A stretch of 7,526 nt of DNA from Kiritimatiellia bacterium. Its GTDB lineage: Bacteria > Verrucomicrobiota > Kiritimatiellia > RFP12 > UBA1067. The stretch lies in contig JAFPDR010000155.1 of assembly GCA_017389885.1 (NCBI GenBank), positions 1-7,526 on the forward strand, given 5' to 3'. Below, piece after piece: positions 1-5,649 of the stretch (the first letter of the stretch is position 1; each line of letters opens with the position of its first letter). The position numbers and the translations under genes were made by a program. Below the pieces are notes generated by a model. That model searched no databases. It worked only from the letters and a program-made list of their open reading frames with translations, and was not told the origin of the DNA.

Positions 1-119
1 CCGTCCGCAACGTACTTGCGGTGCCTCACCGGCGACGGGAGCTTGCACTCCCCGAGCGTCTTCACGTCGCACGAATACCTCGCGCGGTCGGAAACTATCT
101 TGTCAAGAACCGACGACAT
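1..119 (-). CDS. N-terminus of a protein cut by the window edge; possibly a group II 6-phosphofructokinase
   Basis: Only the first 40 residues are in the window, from an ATG at 119 running off the left edge. The start is well supported: a purine-rich AAAGGA lies 7 bases upstream, behind a strong -10 box. The visible peptide begins MSSVLDKIV and contains TLGECKLPSP followed by KYVADG. From memory, the order 'TLGxCxxPSP ... F/YVxD' resembles the N-terminal leader of the long, plant/spirochaete-type ATP- or PPi-dependent phosphofructokinases. That is a weak resemblance over a short stretch, and the catalytic motifs lie outside the window. There is no signal peptide, so a cytoplasmic protein is likely. 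The gene has its own promoter and follows the GT2 gene by 46 bp, so it probably starts a new transcription unit. The reading frame is confident; the product name is not. Confidence 0.6.
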   Translation of the reverse strand, partial: MSSVLDKIVSDRARYSCDVKTLGECKLPSPVRHRKYVAD

Positions 120-126
120 GGCGTTT

Positions 127-132
127 TCCTTT
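127..132 (-). promoter_or_regulatory. Ribosome binding site for the left-edge gene
   Basis: AAAGGA on the minus strand, with 7 bases between its last base and the ATG at 119. This is the clearest Shine-Dalgarno in the window for a promoter-proximal gene, and it fixes the start codon. Confidence 0.65.
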
Positions 133-142
133 CTTTGCGGAA

Positions 143-151
143 ATTATACCA
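143..151 (-). promoter_or_regulatory. Extended -10 promoter of the left-edge gene
   Basis: The minus strand reads TGGTATAAT: a consensus TATAAT (148-143) preceded by the TGn of an extended -10. There is no recognisable TTGACA at 16-18 bp spacing, which fits an extended -10 promoter that does not depend on a -35 box. Transcription would begin near 136, giving a leader of about 17 bases that still holds the AAAGGA ribosome binding site. It lies in the short gap after the GT2 stop codon. The same 9-mer occurs at 7045-7053. Confidence 0.65.
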
Positions 152-165
152 AAAACCGCGCGGGT

Positions 166-855
166 CTACCGATGGAGCCGCCAGGCGATCTTCAGGGACT
201 CCTTCGCGATTCCCGCGGTGATCTTCGAGTAGCCGGCGACGCGGTCGGTGAAGGCGATCGGGATCTCCCGCACGACGAGCCCCGCCTTCCACGCCCTGTG
301 GTTCATCTCGAGCTGGAAGGAATACCCAGCGGACGCGACGGTCGCGAAGTCTATCTTCCCGAGCGCCGTCCGCCTCCAGCACTTGAAGCCCCCGGTCGGG
401 TCCCTGAACGGCATTCCCGTCACGGTGCGGATGAAGATTCCGCCGGCGCGCGAGATGAGCCGCCGCTTGAGCGGCCAGCCCGGCGTCGAGTCGCCCCGCA
501 CGTAGCGCGAGCCGATCGCGAGGTCCGCCCCGCCCTCGCACTCCGCGACAAGGCGCGGCACGTCCTTCGGGTCGTGGCTGAAGTCGCAGTCCATCTGCAC
601 GACGAGGTCCGCCCCCAGCTCAAGCGCCTTCGCGAAGCCCGCGACGTAGGCGCGCCCGAGCCCCTCCTTCCGCTCGCGGTGCAGCACGTGCACGCGCGGC
701 GAATGCGCCGCGAGGGAGTCGAGCACCTCGCCCGTCCCGTCCGGCGAGTTGTCGTCCACGAACAGGACCTCCACGCCGCAGGCGAGCACGGCCTCGGACA
801 TGCGCGCGACGTTCTCGCGCTCGTCGTACGTCGGTATCACCACAACCGTCTTCAT
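166..855 (-). CDS. Polyprenyl/dolichyl-phosphate mannosyltransferase-like family 2 glycosyltransferase
   Basis: A 229-residue GT2 enzyme of the DPM1/Ppm1 type. These transfer a sugar, usually mannose from GDP-mannose, to a polyprenyl phosphate on the cytoplasmic face of the membrane to make a lipid-linked donor. The hallmarks appear in order: IPTYDERENV (7-16), the nucleotide-binding DDNSPDGT (34-41), GLGRAY (65-70), the metal-binding D-x-D in MDCDFSHDP (88-96), GSRYV (115-119), RDPTGGFKCW (151-160) and DRVAGYSK (204-211). No transmembrane segment follows the catalytic domain, so this is the short soluble form. The ATG overlaps the fkp stop as ATGA and has a GAGGTG ribosome binding site, so it is the last gene of the coupled operon. 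Sugar and lipid specificity cannot be read from sequence: GDP-mannose is the family default, but other GT2 enzymes of this type use glucose or other donors. Confidence 0.88.
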   Translation of the reverse strand: MKTVVVIPTYDERENVARMSEAVLACGVEVLFVDDNSPDGTGEVLDSLAAHSPRVHVLHRERKEGLGRAYVAGFAKALELGADLVVQMDCDFSHDPKDVPRLVAECEGGADLAIGSRYVRGDSTPGWPLKRRLISRAGGIFIRTVTGMPFRDPTGGFKCWRRTALGKIDFATVASAGYSFQLEMNHRAWKAGLVVREIPIAFTDRVAGYSKITAGIAKESLKIAWRLHR

Positions 856-2969
856 TTCGCCACCTCGAATTCAAAGAAGCGCCCGGTCCTTATCGGAGGA
901 TGGTTCTCGAGCGTCGCCCTGATCTTCTCCTTCGCCTCCTCCGAGCGCGCGATCACGAACATGAACCCGCCTCCGCCCGCGCCGCACAGGCTGACGGCGG
1001 AGATCCACGGTGCCATGCGTGCGATGATGAGCTCGACGAGCGGATTCGTGCTGCCGGGGTCGAGCGCCTTCTTCGCGAGCCAGTAGTCGTTGACCGCGGA
1101 GCAGAACGAGTCCCACTCCTCCGCCTCCGCCGCCTCGAACGCGCGCACGGCGTCGCTCTTGAGGCGCTTGACGATCTCGCGCGCGATGTCGTCGGGGTTC
1201 TCGCGGAAGAAGTCGATCACACCCTTCAGGATGTTGCGCGCCATGCGCTTCCTGCCGGTGAAGTAGAGGAGCGCGCGGCGCGAGAGGAATTCGGCGAACG
1301 CCGCCTCGGAGCGCGCGGAGAGGCGCGTGACGCGCGGATTCTGCCTCTGGCCGGGCTGCGTCTCCACGAGCTTCGCGCCGGGGAGGAGTCCGCCGATCTG
1401 GTCCTGCCATCCGCCTCCCGTCTGCATCTCCCGCTCGAGCGCGAGCGTGAGCGCGGAGACGCGCTTCCAGTCCGCCTCTCGCCCCGCGACCCGCTCGAGC
1501 GCCGTGATGAGCGCCGCGCCGAGTATCGAGCTCGTGCCCATTCCGCTCCCCTTCGGGACGTCAGCGGAAATCCTTATGTCGAGCCCTCCGCCGGTGAACG
1601 CGAAGCCCGTCACGGTGAGCGCACTCTTCACGAGGGCGCACCAGTCCGACGGATCCTTCGCCGCGCGTATCTCGGCTATGTCGGAGATTACGCACGACCT
1701 GCCGAGGTCCGCGCTCTCGACCCTCACCTCGCGCTCGCGGAGACGGCGCACGCGCACCTTCACCGGACGCGCCCCGTTCAGCGTCACCGCCGCGTTGAAG
1801 ACCGTGCCGCCCATCTCGATGCAGATCGGAGGCGTGTCGCTCCATCCGCCCGCGAAGTCGATCCTGAGCGGAAGCTCCACCTCGACGCACGCCTCCTGCT
1901 CCCTGAGCGCAAGCAGCTTCGCGTGCTCTACCTTCGCCATCAGCCGCGAAAGCCCGAGAGACTCCCACTTCCCGTCCGTCTTGAAGTCGTCCTCCACGCG
2001 GTAGCGCACCGGAATCCACTTCCCGCCGACGGGGAGGCACGTGAGGCACTCGCCTTCGCCGAGCTCGACCGGACCGTACTCCGCCGGGACGAAAGTCACG
2101 ACGTTGCGTCCGCCAAGCTTCATCTCCCCGCGCGCGAGCGCGCAGGCCTCGATCCATTCGCGTCCGCCGCCGAGCCTTTCGAGAAGCTCGCGCGTGGAGC
2201 CGACGTGGAAGAACGAGCACTTCGGCACAACGTTGACCGAAAACGGGGCGAATCCGCCGACGAGCTCCCGCGCGAACTCGACGTAGAGATCGCCGACCTT
2301 CCATCCGGACCCCGCCATCTTCGCGGCGGTCGGGGGATCGATCCAGAGGATGCCGGTGTCGACCGCGACCCTTCCGCCGCGCAGCGCGCCAGCCGCTGTT
2401 GCTTCTGCAACGGACGGCTTCTGGAGAAAACCCTTCGCGCCGCACGTCGCGCATGTACCCCGCGTCTCCGCCCCGCGCCACTCCGGCACGTAGACCCCGT
2501 GCCGCGAGCCGACGGACGGCGCGTCGTAGTACGCGACTCCCGTCACGCCCGGGCGCGAGAAGTCGCACGACGCGAAGTCGAACTCGGGCGCGACGTCGCC
2601 GCAGACGACGAGGAGTCCGCTCCCCGGAAGGCGCATCTGCTCCATGTTCGCGACGATGCGCTCGAAGAGCGAGACCGTCCCGCCGCGGTTGTCCGGCACG
2701 GGGACGAACGCCTTGCCGATTGCGGCGTACGCGGGGAGGCGCTTGGAGTCTCCGCCCGAGTGGCAGACGAGCACGCGCCTTCCGCCGAGGTCGCCGATCT
2801 TCCTCAGCACCTCGACCGTGCTGCCGAGCGAGCCGACGCGCCTTCCGCCCGGGTCGGGCACGACAATGATGTCCTTCGCGAGCCGTCCGCGCAGCGGCGC
2901 GACGATCGCCCGGTATCCCTTTGCCTGCGCCGCGTTCGCGGCCGTGACGACTATGAGATCGAACTTCAT
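852..2969 (-). CDS. fkp: Bifunctional L-fucokinase / L-fucose-1-phosphate guanylyltransferase
   Basis: A 705-residue fusion that salvages free L-fucose: the C-terminal kinase makes L-fucose-1-phosphate and the N-terminal pyrophosphorylase converts it with GTP to GDP-L-fucose, the donor for fucosylated surface glycans. The N-terminal half carries the nucleotidyltransferase signature SGGDSKRLPAYA (71-82), CGDVAPEF (123-130) and FLQKPS (181-186). The C-terminal GHMP kinase shows FAGGWSDTPP (372-381), the ATP loop PKGSGMGTSS (472-481), TGGGWQDQIGG (517-527) with the likely catalytic Asp, and the glycine-rich CGAGGGGF (662-669). It is about 240 residues shorter than the roughly 950-residue Bacteroides Fkp, apparently mainly in the N-terminal half and linker. 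Two CxxC pairs (173/176 and 308/311) flank the second part of the N-terminal half. The ATG at 2969 overlaps the coaX stop; the frame stays open upstream, but that part lies over coaX and has no homology. Related heptose- or arabinose-type sugar kinase fusions are a less likely alternative. Confidence 0.9.
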   Translation of the reverse strand: MKFDLIVVTAANAAQAKGYRAIVAPLRGRLAKDIIVVPDPGGRRVGSLGSTVEVLRKIGDLGGRRVLVCHSGGDSKRLPAYAAIGKAFVPVPDNRGGTVSLFERIVANMEQMRLPGSGLLVVCGDVAPEFDFASCDFSRPGVTGVAYYDAPSVGSRHGVYVPEWRGAETRGTCATCGAKGFLQKPSVAEATAAGALRGGRVAVDTGILWIDPPTAAKMAGSGWKVGDLYVEFARELVGGFAPFSVNVVPKCSFFHVGSTRELLERLGGGREWIEACALARGEMKLGGRNVVTFVPAEYGPVELGEGECLTCLPVGGKWIPVRYRVEDDFKTDGKWESLGLSRLMAKVEHAKLLALREQEACVEVELPLRIDFAGGWSDTPPICIEMGGTVFNAAVTLNGARPVKVRVRRLREREVRVESADLGRSCVISDIAEIRAAKDPSDWCALVKSALTVTGFAFTGGGLDIRISADVPKGSGMGTSSILGAALITALERVAGREADWKRVSALTLALEREMQTGGGWQDQIGGLLPGAKLVETQPGQRQNPRVTRLSARSEAAFAEFLSRRALLYFTGRKRMARNILKGVIDFFRENPDDIAREIVKRLKSDAVRAFEAAEAEEWDSFCSAVNDYWLAKKALDPGSTNPLVELIIARMAPWISAVSLCGAGGGGFMFVIARSEEAKEKIRATLENHPPIRTGRFFEFEVAK
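861..866 (-). promoter_or_regulatory. Ribosome binding site inside the 3' end of fkp
   Basis: GAGGTG within the last codons of fkp. Seven bases separate GAGG from the ATG of the GT2 gene at 855, so the gene can be initiated directly as well as by coupling from fkp. Confidence 0.55.
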
Positions 2970-3724
2970 CTGCCGGAGGCGGCGACAAGTCCCGCGCCGT
3001 AAAGTGTCAGAGTCGGGTCTATGACGAACGGGAGGTCGAGGTCGCGCAGGACCCATTTCGCGAAGCCGCCTGTCGCCACGAGGCGGAAGTCCTCCTTGAA
3101 GTTGCGGCGAAGCTCCGACACGATCTCGCGGACCATCCCGCGGTATCCGACGAGCGCGCCGAAGCGCATCGCGCCCTCGGTGGTGCGGCCGATCTTCGGG
3201 GCGCGGCCAGTGCCGATCTTCATGCGCGGCAGCTTCGCCGTCCTCTCGAAGAGGTAGTCGCGCATCAGCGGGAACCCGGGCGCTATCACGCCGCCGCGCC
3301 AGACGCAGTCGCGCGTCACGACCGCCGCGGTGAGCGCCGTGCCGAAGTCCATGACGATCAGCGGCGCGCCGTAGCGCGACGCCGCGCCCGCGGCGTCCGC
3401 AAGCCTGTCCGCGCCGATCGTCTCGGGGTTTGGATAGTCGATGGCGATCGGCTGTTTCCGTCCCGCCGGCTGGAAGCAGAGGTGGGACACCTGGCGGAAC
3501 TCGAGTCCTATCTTCTTCGCGAAGGCGCGCCACAAGCGGTCCGCCTTCGGGACGACGGAGACGTAGGCAAGCGCGGAGACGCCCTTTCGGGAGGCGATCT
3601 TCCCGACCGCGGCGGAAGCCTCGGCGAAACCTCCGTCGCAGTGCGAGACGCCGGTGACGCGTCCGTCGGACCAAAGCCCGACGGCGGTCGAGGTGTTGCC
3701 GACATCGACTACCGCGAGCTTCAC
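2966..3724 (-). CDS. coaX: Type III pantothenate kinase
   Basis: A 252-residue cytoplasmic enzyme, the usual family length, which phosphorylates pantothenate with ATP in the first step of coenzyme A synthesis. Type III kinases belong to the ASKHA (acetate kinase/Hsp70/actin) fold, and its motifs are all here: the phosphate loop DVGNTST (7-13), GADR (104-107) holding the conserved catalytic Asp, DFGTALT (126-132), GGVIAPG (144-150), TTEGAMRFG (181-189) and ATGG (217-220). The start is a GTG at 3724, chosen because it begins the MKLAVVDVGNT sequence typical of the family. It overlaps the upstream lipoprotein stop as GTGA, and a GAGG lies 8 bases before it. The stop overlaps the fkp ATG. The open frame upstream to 4021 runs over the lipoprotein gene and is not coding. 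A housekeeping enzyme between a lipoprotein and sugar-nucleotide genes has no obvious pathway logic. Confidence 0.94.
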   Translation of the reverse strand: MKLAVVDVGNTSTAVGLWSDGRVTGVSHCDGGFAEASAAVGKIASRKGVSALAYVSVVPKADRLWRAFAKKIGLEFRQVSHLCFQPAGRKQPIAIDYPNPETIGADRLADAAGAASRYGAPLIVMDFGTALTAAVVTRDCVWRGGVIAPGFPLMRDYLFERTAKLPRMKIGTGRAPKIGRTTEGAMRFGALVGYRGMVREIVSELRRNFKEDFRLVATGGFAKWVLRDLDLPFVIDPTLTLYGAGLVAASGR

Positions 3725-4206
3725 TCGCAGAGCCTCAGCTGCTGGTTGCAGAACGTCTTGACGTATCCGTCGTCGGAAGCCGCCTTGGCGCGCCTGAGCG
3801 CGGCGACCCAGAGCTTGCGGCGCTCGGGGGCCTTGGGGCACTTCGGACACATCACGAGCTGCGTGACGGCGGCGATCTGCGTGAGCGCGACCGGGTCGCC
3901 GGCGTAGGACGTGCCGATCTTCGCGAGGAGCGCGTCCGCGGCTTCGGGGGTCTCGGCGAACTTCGCGAGCACCTCCGGCTTCGTCGCGTCCGCGACGAGC
4001 TTCGGGTTGGCGCGCTGCCACTCGTAGGCCATCTGGTATCCGTCGCAGTGCGCCATGGCGGGTCCGTACGACTCGTATGCCGCGGGGTTGGACGGCGCGA
4101 GCGCGCCCTTCGGCTCGAACTCGGCGTACTTCTTCTCGGTGGCGCAGCCCGCGAGAAGAAGGGTCGCCGCGGCGAGTGACTGAAGAATTGTCTTTGGTTT
4201 CATCAT
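3721..4206 (-). CDS. Small lipoprotein of unknown function, cysteine-containing
   Basis: A 161-residue predicted lipoprotein that I do not recognise. It begins with two consecutive ATGs (4206 and 4203) and either could serve. After K-P-K come a hydrophobic segment and a clean lipobox LLAGC, with the lipidated Cys at 21, so the mature protein would be membrane anchored, probably facing the periplasm. The mature part (about 140 residues) has five further cysteines (54, 120, 123, 153, 160), including a CPKC motif (120-123) and a C-terminal pair, which suggests disulfides or metal binding. The rest reads as mostly helical, rich in Ala and Lys. No enzymatic motif is visible. It is the first gene of the overlapping run with coaX, fkp and the GT2 gene. 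No Shine-Dalgarno precedes the start; instead the upstream spacer is a heptad repeat. The product class is confident, the function unknown. Confidence 0.85.
   Translation of the reverse strand: MMKPKTILQSLAAATLLLAGCATEKKYAEFEPKGALAPSNPAAYESYGPAMAHCDGYQMAYEWQRANPKLVADATKPEVLAKFAETPEAADALLAKIGTSYAGDPVALTQIAAVTQLVMCPKCPKAPERRKLWVAALRRAKAASDDGYVKTFCNQQLRLCE
3733..3736 (-). promoter_or_regulatory. Ribosome binding site deciding the coaX GTG start
   Basis: GAGG within the last codons of the lipoprotein gene, 8 bases upstream of the GTG at 3724. It supports the non-ATG start for coaX rather than a longer frame. Confidence 0.5.
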
Positions 4207-4209
4207 GTT

Positions 4210-4258
4210 GCTTGAGGTTTGATGTTTAAAGTTCGACGCTTAAAGTTGAACCATTGAA
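4210..4258 (-). repeat. Degenerate heptad repeat filling the spacer before the lipoprotein gene
   Basis: Read on the minus strand from 4258 to 4210 this is seven head-to-tail units of 7 bases: TTCAATG, GTTCAAC, TTTAAGC, GTCGAAC, TTTAAAC, ATCAAAC, CTCAAGC. Position 2 is T and position 5 is A in all seven units, position 3 is always a pyrimidine, and position 7 is C in six. The array ends 3 bases before the first ATG of the lipoprotein gene and starts 4 bases after the Gfo/Idh stop codon, so it occupies nearly the whole 56-bp gap. It is much less GC-rich than the genes around it. I see no hairpin terminator and no convincing -10 box in the gap. Confidence 0.7.
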
Positions 4259-4262
4259 CCCT

Positions 4263-5600
4263 TTATCCGAACATCTCCCTGCGCCACGGTTCGCGCATCA
4301 TGTCGTCCTGGTAGAGGAAGCGCTCCGCCGCCTCGTCGCCCTTTGCATGGAGGGTGTCGGGGTCGAACTCGAAGCCGCGTCCGAGACGCCACGCGACGAT
4401 CGCGAGGTTGAACATCGTCGAGGAGCGGAATCCGTTGGACTCGTTCAGGGCGAACTTGCGCCTTCTCACGCAGGAGTCGATGAAGTCCGTCTGCTGCGGC
4501 GCGGGCTTCGGGAGCTCGGCGAGGGTCTTGAGGACCTTCTCCTCCGGCCACCACGTTCCGTCGGCCTCGCGTATCCTGAGCGTCTTTCCGCCCTCCGCCT
4601 TCTTGTAGACGCACAGCCCGTTCGCGCCCCTGAGGAGCGGCTCGTCGCGCAGCGACACGTCTCCGTCGAGGATCACCTCGGTTCCGTCGGCGTAGGTGAG
4701 CGTGAAGCGGTCGAAGCTTCCGACGGCCTCTGGATGCTGCTTGAGGCCCTTGTACTCGATCTTGACGGGAGAGGTGTCGTCCTTGCAGAGGAGGTACTGC
4801 AGCGGATCGAGGTAGTGCTGCGCCATGTCGCCTAGCCCGCCCGAGTCGTAGTCCCAGTATCCGCGGAACGACGTGCCGAAGCGGTGGTCGCTGTAGGGCT
4901 TCCACGGCGCAGGGCCGAGCCACATGTCCCAGTCGAGTCCCTCGGGGACCACCTGCGCGCGGTCCTGGACGCGTCCGGACCAGCCGAACTTCCACGTGAA
5001 GCCCTGGCCTTCGCCGAACACGCACTTGATCGGGCCGGAGCCGAGGAGTCCGTTCTCCACGATCTGCCGTATCGGCTCGACGGGCGTGCCGAATCCGTAG
5101 AATGTGTCCTTGAACCTGAACCACGTGTTGAGGCGGAACATCCTTCCCTTGGACTGGATCACCTCGCGCACGCGCCTTCCCTCGCCGACCGTGCGCGTCA
5201 TGGGCTTCTCGCACCAGACGTCCTTGCCGGCCTTCGCGGCCATCACGCTCTGGACGCCGTGCCAGTGCGGCGGCGTGCAGATGTGGACGATGTCCACGCC
5301 GGGGTCGTTGACGAGCTCGATGAAGTTCCGGTACGCCTTGATGCGTCCCCATCCCGCCTTCTCCGCCGCGGCGAGCCCGGCGGCCACGCGCGGCGCGTAG
5401 CAGTCGGTGAGTCCGACCAGCCGCGAGCCCTTGAACGGAAGGTGGTTCGCGCTGTGCGCGATCTCGCCGAATCCGATCAGCGCGCGCGTGAGCTGGTTGG
5501 ACGGGGCCTCGGCCCCCCAAAGCACCTTCGCGGGGACGATGTTGAACGCACCGACCGCCGCGGCGCCCTTCAGGAACTGTCGTCTTGTTGTTCTGTTCAT
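4263..5600 (-). CDS. Tat-exported Gfo/Idh/MocA family protein
   Basis: A 445-residue NAD(P)-binding protein of the glucose-fructose oxidoreductase/inositol dehydrogenase/MocA family, which mostly oxidises or reduces sugars and polyols. The N-terminus has a twin-arginine signal, TRRQFLKG (5-12), followed by a hydrophobic stretch and a possible cleavage site after WGA (28-30), so it should be exported folded with its cofactor. The Rossmann glycine motif is GFGEIA (43-48), the family Lys is in CEKPM (130-134), and the C-terminal domain carries GGLGDMAQHYLD (254-265) with the usual catalytic-site Asp/His. Length fits the exported subgroup common in Verrucomicrobiota, Planctomycetota and Bacteroidota. 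Some exported relatives (GH109) are NAD-dependent glycosidases rather than dehydrogenases, and I do not see GH109 signatures clearly enough to claim that. The start is fixed by the Tat motif; there is no Shine-Dalgarno, only an A-rich leader. The substrate is unknown. Confidence 0.88.
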   Translation of the reverse strand: MNRTTRRQFLKGAAAVGAFNIVPAKVLWGAEAPSNQLTRALIGFGEIAHSANHLPFKGSRLVGLTDCYAPRVAAGLAAAEKAGWGRIKAYRNFIELVNDPGVDIVHICTPPHWHGVQSVMAAKAGKDVWCEKPMTRTVGEGRRVREVIQSKGRMFRLNTWFRFKDTFYGFGTPVEPIRQIVENGLLGSGPIKCVFGEGQGFTWKFGWSGRVQDRAQVVPEGLDWDMWLGPAPWKPYSDHRFGTSFRGYWDYDSGGLGDMAQHYLDPLQYLLCKDDTSPVKIEYKGLKQHPEAVGSFDRFTLTYADGTEVILDGDVSLRDEPLLRGANGLCVYKKAEGGKTLRIREADGTWWPEEKVLKTLAELPKPAPQQTDFIDSCVRRRKFALNESNGFRSSTMFNLAIVAWRLGRGFEFDPDTLHAKGDEAAERFLYQDDMMREPWRREMFG

Positions 5601-5612
5601 TTTTTGACTGTG

Positions 5613-5640
5613 CTTTTTAGTTGAAAGTTGAAAGTTGATG
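5613..5640 (-). repeat. CAACTTT heptamer repeat before the Gfo/Idh gene
   Basis: The minus strand reads CATCAAC, TTTCAAC, TTTCAAC, then a decayed TAAAAAG (5640 to 5613): three and a partial units of period 7, two of them identical. It lies in the 49-bp gap between the esterase stop and the Gfo/Idh ATG, 12 bases before the start. It shares period and the T-rich/AAC pattern with the array at 4210-4258. Confidence 0.6.
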
Positions 5641-5649
5641 GAGCGCCCC

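Noticed and set aside
150..170. Possible rho-independent terminator after the GT2 gene (CCGCGCGG followed by five T)
   Set aside because: The stem is at most about 5 bp with a G-T pair and the T run is part of the next promoter region; too weak to call.
900..3002. A 700-codon open frame on the plus strand opposite fkp
   Set aside because: It mirrors fkp in GC-rich DNA where stop codons are rare; its translation is Arg/Ala/Glu-rich with no motif, and fkp on the other strand carries intact catalytic signatures.
2970..3674. Upstream extension of the fkp frame by 235 codons
   Set aside because: It lies over coaX in another frame, is Arg-rich with no domain, and the ATG at 2969 gives the expected N-terminus and a typical ATGA overlap.
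3725..4021. Upstream extension of the coaX frame
   Set aside because: It overlaps the lipoprotein gene and is low-complexity; the GTG at 3724 begins exactly at the conserved MKLAVVDVGNT sequence.
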